A stretch of 64,000 nucleotides of DNA from Paenibacillus polymyxa M1 (GCF_000237325.1 NC_017542.1:3754501-3818500); one strand, 5' to 3'; shown: positions 37,956 to 47,493, counted from the first letter of the stretch. The notes: generated from the sequence alone by a model not told the origin. A program made the numbers and translations.

Positions 37956-38003
37956 GGCGGAATGGTGCTGGACAAGTGTCAGCAATGATAAGCACCATCC
38001 GCC
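37956..38003 (-). promoter_or_regulatory. Intercistronic stem-loop between binding-protein gene and GH28 gene
   Basis: Arms GGCGGAATGGTGCT and AGCACCATCCGCC with a loop of about 20 bases, in the 173-base gap. No T-run follows on the minus strand. Structures of this kind after a solute-binding-protein gene often stabilise its mRNA and lower expression of the genes behind. Confidence 0.6.
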
Positions 38004-38046
38004 TGCGTAGTGACAATTCATGTACACTAATATTCAACCTATATAT

Positions 38047-39567
38047 TTATTTTTTCGATTTCTTATACGCTTCTTCATACTCAGTGGTAATTCGTGCTCC
38101 GCCTGATTGTTTCCAATTTTCTACAGCTGCCTTAAATCCGGCTTCATCAATTTCACCCATAATAAATTTGAAGGAGGCGTCGGTAATGATTTTCTCCAGC
38201 TCTGTCCCTTGTTCATTAGCGGTAGCTGAATCCAGTGGCACTGTCGGGTCTAGAACAGCAAATTTATTATTTTCTCGCACTAATTCGTTAGCCAGTTCCT
38301 TTTCCGGATTGGCATCCTTTAAGTTATAAGTCACTTCACTTGGTCTAGAGCTTGAAAACGGCTGAACATCTGCTTGCCACAAATCTGTATTCGTAATTTT
38401 GAAGGAACCATCCTTTTCAATTTTATAATGAGTACCTTCAAGACCACCGGTCATATACATGTATACATCTTTGTCAATTAAGTCATCTACAAATTGCAGC
38501 AGTCTCTTCAACTCAGCTTCTGTCTTTACTTCAGATTTCGGAAATGCCAGCAAGCCTCCTACCCCGCTTCCCTCAGACCATACGTGGTATTGTCCATCTC
38601 CATTCGAAATCTTGTTGACAGGTACCAGCTTTAGCCCTTTTTGTAAGCCTTGAGACAAGGTTCTGAGGTTAGAAATATCGATCATGCCTGTATAAATCCC
38701 TGCTTTACCTTGTGCAAATTGTTGTTGCTGGTCCGTTTTAGCGGTTACAGCAAAGTCTTTGGAGAGATACCCGTTTTTGTATAATTTATTGGAATACTTT
38801 AAGGTCTCCAAATATTGAGGAGTATCAAATTCCGGCGTAAACTTTCCGTTTTCATCTACTTTCCAGCCATTAGGTGTACCAAAATAGGAACTTAACGTTT
38901 TGAAACTGCTGTAGCGCAGATCCGATCTGTCAACAAACCCAGTCGTATCATTTTTTCCATTGCCATCCGGATCATCTTCTGTAAACGCTCTCGCAACTTC
39001 ATACAACTCATCCAGTGTGGTCGGCACCTTCAGTCCTAAGCGATCGAGCCAATCCTGACGAATGACCAAACCCGCCCGAGCCAGATTCTTCTGGAACGGA
39101 ACACCATATAGCACCCCTTCAATAGAAGCGGCTTCTCGCACTTCAGGTGGGATCTTTTTCAAATTTTCGTAATCATCCAAGTATTTGCCTACATCCCAGA
39201 ATAGTCCTGATTTCAATGAACTACGTACTGAGGAATTTGTCATCATCGTCAAAGTCACCATATCTGCCAATTCACCAGAAGCCAGTGCGGTGGTAATTCT
39301 CTCTTCCTTGGAAGCATCCGGTACCCAGTTAAACGTAATTTTGGAATTGGTGTATTCTTCGATTTTACTTTTAATCGTTTCTGTAGGCGGAGAGGCTGTA
39401 TGCAATACGTTTAGCCAGGTAAACTCCAGTTTGGATTTAGGATCATAGGTTTGACTGCCTTGATCTTCAGTTCCCTTGTCACCACAAGCAGCTAGAAAAA
39501 CACTCATGACCATAAGTGCGGCAAGAAGACCTGACACTCCCTTTTTCATCTTGATTCCTTTTTTCAT
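38047..39567 (-). CDS. ABC transporter sugar-binding lipoprotein (LplA/YtcQ-like)
   Basis: 506 residues. Lipoprotein signal with lipobox VFLAACG (Cys about 28). The rest is a type-1 extracellular solute-binding protein, with FTEDDPDGNGKNDTTGF typical of the LplA/YtcQ group. AAAGGAGC lies before ATG 39567. It captures oligosaccharides, probably of rhamnogalacturonan or pectin given the enzymes encoded next. The permeases are at 40241 and 41476; no ATPase gene is present, and in bacilli the shared ATPase MsmX serves such systems. Confidence 0.92.
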   Translation of the reverse strand: MKKGIKMKKGVSGLLAALMVMSVFLAACGDKGTEDQGSQTYDPKSKLEFTWLNVLHTASPPTETIKSKIEEYTNSKITFNWVPDASKEERITTALASGELADMVTLTMMTNSSVRSSLKSGLFWDVGKYLDDYENLKKIPPEVREAASIEGVLYGVPFQKNLARAGLVIRQDWLDRLGLKVPTTLDELYEVARAFTEDDPDGNGKNDTTGFVDRSDLRYSSFKTLSSYFGTPNGWKVDENGKFTPEFDTPQYLETLKYSNKLYKNGYLSKDFAVTAKTDQQQQFAQGKAGIYTGMIDISNLRTLSQGLQKGLKLVPVNKISNGDGQYHVWSEGSGVGGLLAFPKSEVKTEAELKRLLQFVDDLIDKDVYMYMTGGLEGTHYKIEKDGSFKITNTDLWQADVQPFSSSRPSEVTYNLKDANPEKELANELVRENNKFAVLDPTVPLDSATANEQGTELEKIITDASFKFIMGEIDEAGFKAAVENWKQSGGARITTEYEEAYKKSKK

Positions 39568-39595
39568 CGTGTTTGCTCCTTTTTGGTTTGTATAT

Positions 39596-40219
39596 TCATA
39601 CCATATCTTCCTCTTTCACCAGAACCTCTCGCTCTATTTTGCTGAATACCTGATGCGTCATCCACATCACGAGATAACCGATGATGCTCGCTCCGGCAAA
39701 AGTTAGAATTCCTGGGTACAAGCCTAGAATCAATGCATAAAGCACGACAATGGCTACAAAAAGAACAAGTGTATATTGTAAATACGAAAAACCAATCACG
39801 ATCGACATCTTGATCTTCAGCTTGATGCCTTTCCAATCATAGTGAGCCAGCAACGGAAAAATGTATGCCAAAGAGATAAGATACAAAAAGGCACCCATCA
39901 GCGTCACCACACGAATATACCAGGATGAGACGTTGACGATATCCACGTAGAGCACGTAACCCACAAGGCTGTAAAGCCCGCCAATGATGGCTGCTTCTTT
40001 AAAGCTTTCTTTAAAGTAACGTACAAACGTCGAGAAAATGGCGACTTCCTCATTGCCCCGAATCCACTGCCTAAAAATGCTAAGCATAGCAACGGTTGCA
40101 GGCCCAACACCTATAAAACCCAAGCCCAGGATCGTCGCAATCGTCCACAGCAAGTTAAGGTAGACCAGGCGTAGCAGGCGCATGCACCATTTGTTCATGT
40201 TTTCTACAAACCGTACCAT
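39596..40219 (-). CDS. YesL-family (DUF624) membrane protein
   Basis: 207 residues with five or six membrane segments. Start FVENMNKWCMRLLRLVYLNLLW and the following GPATVAMLSIFRQW are typical of DUF624/YesL proteins. In B. subtilis yesL lies with the rhamnogalacturonan genes. Function unknown, but it is constantly found beside LplA-type importers. It is placed between the permease gene (16 bases upstream) and the binding-protein gene. Confidence 0.88.
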   Translation of the reverse strand: MVRFVENMNKWCMRLLRLVYLNLLWTIATILGLGFIGVGPATVAMLSIFRQWIRGNEEVAIFSTFVRYFKESFKEAAIIGGLYSLVGYVLYVDIVNVSSWYIRVVTLMGAFLYLISLAYIFPLLAHYDWKGIKLKIKMSIVIGFSYLQYTLVLFVAIVVLYALILGLYPGILTFAGASIIGYLVMWMTHQVFSKIEREVLVKEEDMV

Positions 40220-40240
40220 TTTGCATCCTTCCCGTCGTCA

Positions 40241-41224
40241 TTAGTAAACGCCGTCTTCACCAAATTTCTTAGCGAGTCGATTGGAGAGCATAATCAGAAT
40301 TAAACCTACTACACCTTTAAAAAGTCCTACTGTCGTACTGAAACTTAATTGTCCATTCTTTAAACCCGCAGTATAAATATAGGTGTCAAAGATTTCAGCA
40401 ACCTCGCGGTTTAATGAATTCAATAGCAGATACATATGCTCAAAGCCCAAATCCAGCGTGCTACCAATTTTCAAAATTAACAATGTAATAATAACCGGGC
40501 GGATCGCTGGCAACGTCACGTGCCATGTCTTTCGCAAACGTCCAGCGCCGTCCATTTCTGCTGCCTCATACAATTGCGTATCCACCACTGTAATTGCAGA
40601 TAAATAAATGATGGTAGACCAGCCGAGTTCCTTCCAAATCACTTGCCCGATATATACCGTTCGCAGCCACTGCGGAGATGTTAAGAAGCTGATCTTCTCA
40701 CCGCCCAGCGCGGCAATCATTTCATTCAGTACACCGCCGTCCACTGTCAGGAATACATAAGAAATCGAAACAATGATAACCCATGACATAAAGTGCGGAA
40801 TGTAGATAATGGTTTGAATAATGTTTTTGAAAAACATCTTCCTAACCTCATTCAGCATGAGCGCCAATATGATGGGCAACGGAAAAAAGATTACAATATT
40901 CAGTGCAAATAAAATCAGCGTATTGCGAAGCAGCATAAAAAACGTAGGCTCAGTAAACAAACGAATAAAATGCTTCATTCCTACCCATGGACTGCCTGTG
41001 ATTCCCTGAAATGCTTGATAATCCTGAAATGCAATTACCAATCCCCCCATAGGGAAGTACTTGAAGATAATGAAGTACACCAATCCGGGTAAAACCATCA
41101 GATAGAGCAGCTTGTGTTTCTGCATTCGTAAAAGGCTTTCCGTCGTTCTTTTGTTCTTCTTCATTTTCATCTTCATGTTTGGTGCGGGGACACTTGAAAC
41201 TTTCATTAGTTCGACCTCCTTCAA
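40241..41224 (-). CDS. ABC transporter permease, LplB-like
   Basis: 327 residues, six membrane segments after a basic N-terminus. The EAA loop that contacts the ATPase reads EAAEMDGAGRLRKTWHVTLP near residue 238. AAGGAGG precedes the ATG. First gene of the minus-strand operon permease, YesL, binding protein, GH28, esterase, pectinesterase, GH43. Its partner permease is encoded divergently from 41476. Two cre-like sites lie between the two starts. Confidence 0.92.
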   Translation of the reverse strand: MKEVELMKVSSVPAPNMKMKMKKNKRTTESLLRMQKHKLLYLMVLPGLVYFIIFKYFPMGGLVIAFQDYQAFQGITGSPWVGMKHFIRLFTEPTFFMLLRNTLILFALNIVIFFPLPIILALMLNEVRKMFFKNIIQTIIYIPHFMSWVIIVSISYVFLTVDGGVLNEMIAALGGEKISFLTSPQWLRTVYIGQVIWKELGWSTIIYLSAITVVDTQLYEAAEMDGAGRLRKTWHVTLPAIRPVIITLLILKIGSTLDLGFEHMYLLLNSLNREVAEIFDTYIYTAGLKNGQLSFSTTVGLFKGVVGLILIMLSNRLAKKFGEDGVY

Positions 41225-41285
41225 ACGTTCCTGTATACGCTTTCAAGAGTACGTTATTTTCGGCATTCCGCATATAATCATCAAA

Positions 41286-41300
41286 TGATAGCGTTTACAA
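41286..41300 (-). promoter_or_regulatory. Catabolite-responsive element (cre), CcpA site
   Basis: On the minus strand TTGTAAACGCTATCA fits the cre consensus WTGNAANCGNWNNCW at every defined position. It lies 62 bases before the start of the LplB-like permease, so CcpA binding would repress the whole minus-strand pectin operon. Confidence 0.75.
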
Positions 41301-41445
41301 AAGTAGGCCAACAGCCTACTTTATAGCCTCTTCACCTTAGCTAATGATTACTACACAACTTAATGATCATCCTCTTTATTCCACGCTTAGAGAACACCTC
41401 AAGATTTGATTATATACGGAATTCTTTCCTCTTGATAAGGTTTAC

Positions 41446-41460
41446 ATGTAAACGATTACA
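41446..41460 (+). promoter_or_regulatory. Catabolite-responsive element (cre), CcpA site
   Basis: ATGTAAACGATTACA fits the cre consensus at every defined position. It abuts the AAGGAGG ribosome site of the plus-strand permease gene, so it lies in the transcribed leader and may act as a roadblock. Confidence 0.75.
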
Positions 41461-41475
41461 AGGAGGTCAACCACA

Positions 41476-42375
41476 TTGGAACAACCATTACTCAAACCAA
41501 AATTACGAAAAAAAGAATCACTGGGCAGTCGTATTTTCAACATTGTAAACAGTACACTTTTGATTCTCATTGCCCTCACTTGTCTCTTGCCTTTTTTGAA
41601 TATCATCGCCAGCTCATTTGCCTCAACTGAGGAAGTAGTGGCCAAGAAGTTTATTTTATTCCCTGTTACTTTTTCTCTGGATGCTTATCGCTATATCCTA
41701 TCCACTCCAACGATTTTTAGAGGACTTGGGGTTTCGGTCGGAGTAACGATCGTGGGTACAGTTGTAAGTATGATTTTTACCGCTTTTATGGCTTATGGAT
41801 TATCCCGGAAATATCTGCTTGGCCGCAATACGATTAACTTCATTGTCGTGTTCTCTATGTTGTTTAGCGGGGGGATGATTCCGACATTCCTCGTTGTCAA
41901 AAGCATGGGGCTGATCAATTCGTATTGGTCCTTGATTTTGCCCGTAGCCATTAATGCATTTAACCTGATTATCATGCGTAACTTTTTTCAGGCGTTGCCG
42001 GATGATTTGGAGGAATCGGCCAAGATGGACGGGTGCAACGATTTTGGTATCTTCTTTAAAATTATGTTGCCATTAGCCCTGCCTTCTATTGCAACTATTT
42101 CTTTATTCTACGCTGTTGCCTACTGGAATACGTATATGCACGCTATTCTCTATATCAATGACTCTGCCAAATGGCCAATTCAAGTCTTACTTCGCCAAAT
42201 TGTTATCGTCTCCAGTGGTATGCAGGCAGAAGGAACCGCGGTAGATGTCATCCCGCCTGCGCAGACGATTAAGATGGCGGTCATTGTTATAGCGACCGTT
42301 CCAATGTTAATCGTGTATCCATTTGTGCAAAAGCACTTTGTCAAAGGAGCTTTGCTGGGGGCGGTTAAAGGTTAA
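41476..42375 (+). CDS. ABC transporter permease, LplC/YtcP-like
   Basis: 299 residues from TTG 41476, eight bases after AAGGAGG. Six membrane segments and EAA loop EESAKMDGCNDFGIFFKIMLP near residue 184. It should pair with the LplB-like permease and the lipoprotein. Unusually it is divergent from the first permease rather than following it. Its stop codon overlaps the stop of the convergent AraC-type gene by four bases. Confidence 0.93.
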   Translation: MEQPLLKPKLRKKESLGSRIFNIVNSTLLILIALTCLLPFLNIIASSFASTEEVVAKKFILFPVTFSLDAYRYILSTPTIFRGLGVSVGVTIVGTVVSMIFTAFMAYGLSRKYLLGRNTINFIVVFSMLFSGGMIPTFLVVKSMGLINSYWSLILPVAINAFNLIIMRNFFQALPDDLEESAKMDGCNDFGIFFKIMLPLALPSIATISLFYAVAYWNTYMHAILYINDSAKWPIQVLLRQIVIVSSGMQAEGTAVDVIPPAQTIKMAVIVIATVPMLIVYPFVQKHFVKGALLGAVKG

Positions 42376-44633
42376 TTGGCTTGCTTCATCTTTCGATAAG
42401 CCCCTGGTGTAACCTGTTCTTTTTTCCGAAAAGAGCGGATGAAGTTTTGCGAATTATGATATTGCAATCGCTCGGCGATTTCTTTAATTGTCATATCTGT
42501 CTCAACGAGCCACTTTTTGCTCATTTGCAGGCGATAGCCCATCAAATATTCACTAAACGTCGTTCCGTATTCTTTTTTGAAAATGCTGCTTAAATAATTC
42601 GGATTGTAATGCAGTCGATCTCCAATGAGTTCTAATGATAATTCCTGGTCATATTCAGCACGGATAATCGCGGCAATTTTCTCTGAGAGACAGCGGAATT
42701 GCTGGTTGGTCTTCTCCTTCATGCTTTTTACCATGGGGAAAATAACCTGTTCTAACAGCATGCGTTCTATCTCCTCCGGGTTACGGATATCCAGCAAACG
42801 GTGATACAAGGCATGATTGTCTTGCGTCAGCAGCACTTCAATCCCTAATAGCTGCTCTAATTGGATGAGGTTATTCACAAATCGTACCAATAGCACTTCA
42901 AAGTTCATGGAATGATTGTTCTTCGTCATCATTTCTGCCAATAAAGAGTGCACGGTATGATATACCTGCTCTTCATCCCCTATGCGAATGGCATCAAACA
43001 GTTTCGATTCCAATTCCGCAGGATAATGAAGCAGTACCGGACCTGAAATGACCATGGAAATATCCTCATAAAAAATAATCGACTCTTTACCTAGATTTAA
43101 ACGGTGATGTAATGCTTGCTTGCTCATCTCACAAGCTTCTTTGCTTTCTAACAAGTTATCATACGCTGTGCTAATACCGATGCTGATGGATACATTCAAA
43201 TACTCTTTTACATGCTGAATCAAAAGGGCCGCTCGATCCAGCACTTGCTTTCTCATTTCCTGTGCACTCTTACCTGCCAAAATTAAAATGGTAGCCTGGG
43301 TGTTATCGTTTAAAATGATCGGAAGCATACGCTGCTGCTCTGGAATCGTTTCTTCTACGATTTTGTTAATAGCCAGCAGTAAAATATCTTTATCCGAAGG
43401 TTCTCGATCTCCCAGATTATCCAGTTGAACTAACAAGGTAATATACATTTGATTCTCGATCTGCGGGTAGCCCAGACGTGGCATTTTTCGTGCCAATTCC
43501 TCTGCGGAAATACGTTTGCGAAACAGGTTGAGAATCAATTGCGTTTCCAACTGTGGCATTTCGGACTGAATGAGACTTTCCAAGCTTTCCTTCTCAGTTA
43601 CAATGTTGTCGATGGAATTAATAATCCACTCAATTTCATTTTTAGAAGGTTCATTTTTGAATGCGAAATTAGGATTTTTCGGCAAGCTGCGTTTTATTTG
43701 CTGAAATGGCTTGGTAAAGTAAATGGCAATGATGTAGGCCACCACCACTATTAAAAGCGTTAATACAAGGCCCATCATGATAATCCCAAATTTGGTCGTT
43801 TGAAACGCGTTTGCAATCTCTTTTTTATCTAATACCGTTAAGTAAGTCCAATTGTTGTAAGCAGATTTAGCATAAATGATTTGCCGTGCTGGCTGATGCT
43901 CCGTTTTCTCCAACGTTAGCATGCCTGTATTGTCTGATTTAGCAGTTACTTCTGAAATGTGCTGAAGCTGCTGAGTAGACAATAAGGGAGTAGCAGGCTC
44001 CGTTTCGTACATTAAGTCGCCTTTGTTATTCAAAATAATCACAGGCATATGATCCTCTGTTTGAATGGTATGACTTAACGTCTGCGACGAAATATCAGAC
44101 AGCGCAATGGCCTGCTTCTTTTTGGAAAACACAGGCAAGGTATTCACAAAACGGATTCCTTTATCTGTTTTAATCCAGAATAGTCCCTTATCCTGGTGGT
44201 CTATATAGGTGCTGATCAGCCTTTCTCGTTCCGTTTTCGTCAAATAAGACAGGCTTCCATTGGAGATTCTCCAATTCTGATTTAGGCTGATCAGTGAATA
44301 CTCGGTTCCTTCTAATCCCATCGTAGCAATATAATTGAGCTGGGTATTCACATTCCGATATGCTACAAAATCTTTTTCTGTAATGGGATTTTTGACAACT
44401 TCATTAAAGGAACTGGTCGTGCTATACGTATTAAAAGCGTATTCAATCGTTTGAATCTTCTGCTCCAGGCTATTTCTAATCTGTGCCATGTAGCTTTGCT
44501 TGGTATTGGAAACTCTCTCCACAACGGAGCTAATTGTTGTAAAATAGATGTAGCTGCCGAAGCTGGCCACCAATCCTATTCCCAAAACCAGAATCGTAAT
44601 AAAAATAGTGTAGAACATTCTTCCTTTTTTCAT
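42372..44633 (-). CDS. Membrane-bound AraC-family regulator (YesS/YtdP-like)
   Basis: 753 residues. Membrane helices at about 7-30 and 280-302 enclose an extracellular sensor of Cache type. The cytosolic part ends in an AraC DNA-binding domain: LSLELIGDRLHYNPNYLSSIF and MTIKEIAERLQYHNSQNFIRSF are its two helix-turn-helix units. Such regulators sit beside LplABC-type importers and activate pectin or rhamnogalacturonan genes. GGGGGAGCGCA precedes the ATG. A likely TATAAT box at 44668-44673 overlaps a cre-like site. Confidence 0.92.
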   Translation of the reverse strand: MKKGRMFYTIFITILVLGIGLVASFGSYIYFTTISSVVERVSNTKQSYMAQIRNSLEQKIQTIEYAFNTYSTTSSFNEVVKNPITEKDFVAYRNVNTQLNYIATMGLEGTEYSLISLNQNWRISNGSLSYLTKTERERLISTYIDHQDKGLFWIKTDKGIRFVNTLPVFSKKKQAIALSDISSQTLSHTIQTEDHMPVIILNNKGDLMYETEPATPLLSTQQLQHISEVTAKSDNTGMLTLEKTEHQPARQIIYAKSAYNNWTYLTVLDKKEIANAFQTTKFGIIMMGLVLTLLIVVVAYIIAIYFTKPFQQIKRSLPKNPNFAFKNEPSKNEIEWIINSIDNIVTEKESLESLIQSEMPQLETQLILNLFRKRISAEELARKMPRLGYPQIENQMYITLLVQLDNLGDREPSDKDILLLAINKIVEETIPEQQRMLPIILNDNTQATILILAGKSAQEMRKQVLDRAALLIQHVKEYLNVSISIGISTAYDNLLESKEACEMSKQALHHRLNLGKESIIFYEDISMVISGPVLLHYPAELESKLFDAIRIGDEEQVYHTVHSLLAEMMTKNNHSMNFEVLLVRFVNNLIQLEQLLGIEVLLTQDNHALYHRLLDIRNPEEIERMLLEQVIFPMVKSMKEKTNQQFRCLSEKIAAIIRAEYDQELSLELIGDRLHYNPNYLSSIFKKEYGTTFSEYLMGYRLQMSKKWLVETDMTIKEIAERLQYHNSQNFIRSFRKKEQVTPGAYRKMKQAN

Positions 44634-44668
44634 TGCGCTCCCCCTTTGGTTCTTGGTATCACACCAAA

Positions 44669-44683
44669 TTATAGCGCTTTCAT
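44669..44683 (-). promoter_or_regulatory. cre-like site overlapping the -10 box of the AraC-type gene
   Basis: Minus strand ATGAAAGCGCTATAA matches the cre consensus except for the fixed C at position 14. It overlaps TATAAT, the probable -10 of the regulator gene, with TTTAAA 17 bases upstream as a weak -35. CcpA would then repress the regulator itself. Confidence 0.5.
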
Positions 44684-44798
44684 AACAAGGTTTAAATCAT
44701 TTTTTTCACGTGTGCATTATTTTTTACATCCGTATCATTCCAATTTAAGTTGATTTAGTTTGGTTTGCGGCAGATAAAAAGAAATTTGGAGGTCTCTT

Positions 44799-46295
44799 AT
44801 GTTACATGTCGTTAGTTCTAAAGAACAGATTGTAAAAGAAGAATTTCCGTTAGACACTTCCTTTCTCTCCCTCTATCCTGTAGCGGTCCGTGAAGCTCGT
44901 CCTTTTGTATTGGTGTTACCTGGCGGTGGCTACGAGCATTTGGCTTCACATGAAGGAAAGCCGATCGCCCGATGGTTAAATGATTTAGGTATTCACGCGG
45001 GTGTGCTGGAGTATCAGGTCGGCGATTTCGAGGTTACCTCCTTGCTGGAAGATGTAGAACATGCGTTGCAATGGATTCGCCAAACATCGCATGACTGGCA
45101 AGTGATCCCTGATCAAGTGGGTCTCATCGGTTTCTCAGCAGGCGGTCACCTGGCCTCCATTGTGTCCACGATTGGAGCGGAAAAACCAAATCTTCTGATG
45201 TTGGGATACCCTGTAATATCATTCCATGAGCCTTATACGCATTTGGGAAGCCGTACGCACTTTTTAGGCGAACAGCCGAACTCGGAGCAGCTTCAAGCCT
45301 TTTCATCCGATCGGCAAGTGACTGCACAGACACCCCCAACTTTTATGTGGACAACGGCCAATGATGGCGCTGTACCGGTAGAAAATAGCCTGTTGTTCGC
45401 TTTCTCGTTATCCAGAGAGCGTATTCCGTTTGAACTGCATGTATTTGAAGAAGGGCGGCACGGATTGGGACTGTCTGAGGACAACCGTGAATGCCGACAA
45501 TGGCTCGACCTGGCGGAAAAATGGCTTCAAAAACATGGATATGCGCAGACAAGACAGCGGATGACAACTCGACTGTTTATCGCAGGAGACTCTACTGCAG
45601 CCCAAAAAGGAGCAACCGAAAAACCGATGACAGGCTGGGGCGAACATTTGCAGACTTATTTGGACCCAGCTGTGCATGTGGACAATCGTGCCGTCAATGG
45701 GCGAAGCACCAAATCCTTTATAGCAGAAGGGCGATTAGCTGATATTGAAAAAGATATTCAAGCTGGCGATTATCTGTTTATCCAATTTGGACATAACGAT
45801 GAGAAAAAAGAAGACCCCACGCGCTACACCGATCCTGAGGGAGAGTACCGTCTAAACTTAATTCAATTCATTCAGTCCGCTCGGGAGCGTGGCGGGATTC
45901 CTGTGCTATTGACCTCGGTCAGCCGCCGCCGCTTTACCGCAGACGGTGAACCTGATCCGCTGGCCGTAGGAGCCTATCCCGCTGCCATGAGAAAAGTAGC
46001 CGAGGAAACCCAAACACCGTTGCTCGATATTTTCGAAGCATCACAGCAGCTTTATCGTTCCATGGGTGAAAAAGAGTCCCAACTTCTATTTATGCATTTG
46101 CCTGAAAAAATGCACCCTAATTACCCAGCCGGGGTAGCAGATAATACCCATTTTTCTGACGAAGGAGCAAGGAAAATTGCCCAACTTGTAGCAGAAGCAA
46201 TTTGTCAAAGTACGGAGCTATCTGCATTAAAGCAATGCATGATCGATAGAAATCTAAATATCAGTGAGTCGGTTGCACACCAACTTGTCAACTGA
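44799..46295 (+). CDS. Two-domain esterase fusion: alpha/beta-hydrolase plus SGNH rhamnogalacturonan acetylesterase
   Basis: 498 residues. Residues about 1-245 form an alpha/beta-hydrolase: LVLPGGGYEHL, nucleophile Ser in GFSAGGH, and ending FEEGRHGLGLS with the catalytic His. Residues about 262-470 form an SGNH esterase of the rhamnogalacturonan-acetylesterase type: FIAGDSTAA (Ser), FGHNDEK (Asn), and DNTHFSDEGA (Asp and His). No signal peptide. Both halves keep their catalytic residues. It probably removes acetyl groups from two kinds of position on imported pectin fragments. GGAGGTC precedes the ATG. Confidence 0.9.
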   Translation: MLHVVSSKEQIVKEEFPLDTSFLSLYPVAVREARPFVLVLPGGGYEHLASHEGKPIARWLNDLGIHAGVLEYQVGDFEVTSLLEDVEHALQWIRQTSHDWQVIPDQVGLIGFSAGGHLASIVSTIGAEKPNLLMLGYPVISFHEPYTHLGSRTHFLGEQPNSEQLQAFSSDRQVTAQTPPTFMWTTANDGAVPVENSLLFAFSLSRERIPFELHVFEEGRHGLGLSEDNRECRQWLDLAEKWLQKHGYAQTRQRMTTRLFIAGDSTAAQKGATEKPMTGWGEHLQTYLDPAVHVDNRAVNGRSTKSFIAEGRLADIEKDIQAGDYLFIQFGHNDEKKEDPTRYTDPEGEYRLNLIQFIQSARERGGIPVLLTSVSRRRFTADGEPDPLAVGAYPAAMRKVAEETQTPLLDIFEASQQLYRSMGEKESQLLFMHLPEKMHPNYPAGVADNTHFSDEGARKIAQLVAEAICQSTELSALKQCMIDRNLNISESVAHQLVN

Positions 46296-46321
46296 TATCA
46301 AGTGCCAGGTATGTTAATACG

Positions 46322-46365
46322 AAAACGGACTTCGAGCGTATCACGCTGATGTCCGTTTTTTATTT
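46322..46365 (+). terminator. Terminator of the esterase fusion gene
   Basis: AAAACGGAC and GTCCGTTTT arms with an inner pairing AGCGT/ACGCT, followed by TTTATTT. Confidence 0.9.
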
Positions 46366-46582
46366 CTTTTTAGCAAAGATAGCCAATCTATAGGGAATAG
46401 TTCAAAAATACAGTACACATAATAAATTTCTTTAATTGTTATATTTTAATTATTTTGTATCTAATAGGACTTTAGGATCATTTTATTGTATTGTTTTGAC
46501 AACATTTGTCGAATGAAGTGAAATCAACAATTTTACATGGTATATTTTAGGAGCTCATATCATACATAAGGAGGATTTTTTA

Positions 46583-46915
46583 ATGAATACTAAGAAAATA
46601 TTATTATCAACAGCTATGTCTTTGGGACTCCTTGGAAGTATTATCGTTCCTAGTGCGTCCGCATCAGTAGGCCCTTCTCCAGTAATTACACCTATTGTAG
46701 AAGTTAATGGAGTATACTACAGAACGGCTACGTTGCCACGTAATTATTCCTATGCGCTGTCAAATTACCCAGGGGATACTTATAAAGTGGCGAGCGGAAA
46801 TGTCACCGTTTCTGCATCCGGCGTGGTAACTACCACTACTGCAACGAATGCAAGAGTTGAGATTTACGCCGGTAATGGTAAATTGAGAATGGTGTATACC
46901 GTTAAGGTAAACTAG
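46583..46915 (+). CDS. Small secreted protein with Ig-like fold
   Basis: 110 residues. Signal peptide (ILLSTAMSLGLLGSIIVPSASAS). The mature part has YKVASGNVTVSASGVVTTTTATNARVEI, a pattern like bacterial Ig-like group 2 domains. AAGGAGG precedes the ATG. Single gene ended by its own terminator. Probably cell-wall associated or free outside; function unknown. Confidence 0.8.
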   Translation: MNTKKILLSTAMSLGLLGSIIVPSASASVGPSPVITPIVEVNGVYYRTATLPRNYSYALSNYPGDTYKVASGNVTVSASGVVTTTTATNARVEIYAGNGKLRMVYTVKVN

Positions 46916-46928
46916 GAAAAAGCCTTAA

Positions 46929-46965
46929 AAAAGCACTGTTCGTTTATTCGAGCAGTGCTTTCTTT
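46929..46965 (+). terminator. Terminator of the small secreted protein gene
   Basis: AAAGCACTG and CAGTGCTTT arms followed by CTTTG. Confidence 0.85.
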
Positions 46966-47493
46966 GTTGGACCTATATTCCTACTAGCTATAGCGACGTT
47001 ATCATGAGAGGCTTCAAAATTAATATACTCGGAACTTATTAAAAACGGATGGGCTGAGTCACCCCTCTCTTTGCTCCCCAATGTCTTGTTCTCTGACCTT
47101 TAAAGATCATATTTGGACCGAATCCAATAAAAACAAGGCCTAGCTTTATCAATAACAGTTTGTACTCTCTGAGACATTAACTAGTTCCTTACATAATAAG
47201 ATTTTGGCAAACCAAACCACAAAAACAACTACATAAAAATCCCATAAGCATAAATTGCAGACTTGAATTGTAGTCCGCATAGTAAATTGCGGTTTAAATA
47301 TTAGAAAAAATAGTGAAATTAGTTATTCTTTAAATGTACTTACAGACCATTAGAGAAATCTTATTTTTGTATTTTTTGTTGGGTAGCAAGATTCAATATC
47401 TTGAGTTAGCCTGTTTTAAATTTTTATAGAAAAATAGAACTAGTTCTGATAGACTATTGCTACTATATTTTTATACTGGAGGATATTGGGTTC
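46966..47493. other. AT-rich intergenic stretch
   Basis: About 530 bases. No gene, tRNA or clear repeat is seen. The last 150 bases should hold the promoter of the lipoprotein gene at 47494. Confidence 0.45.

Noticed and set aside
37874..37975. 34-residue N-terminal extension of the GH28 protein
   Set aside because: No ribosome site at the upstream ATG, and the region contains the intercistronic hairpin; the internal ATG has AGGAGAG and begins the normal domain.
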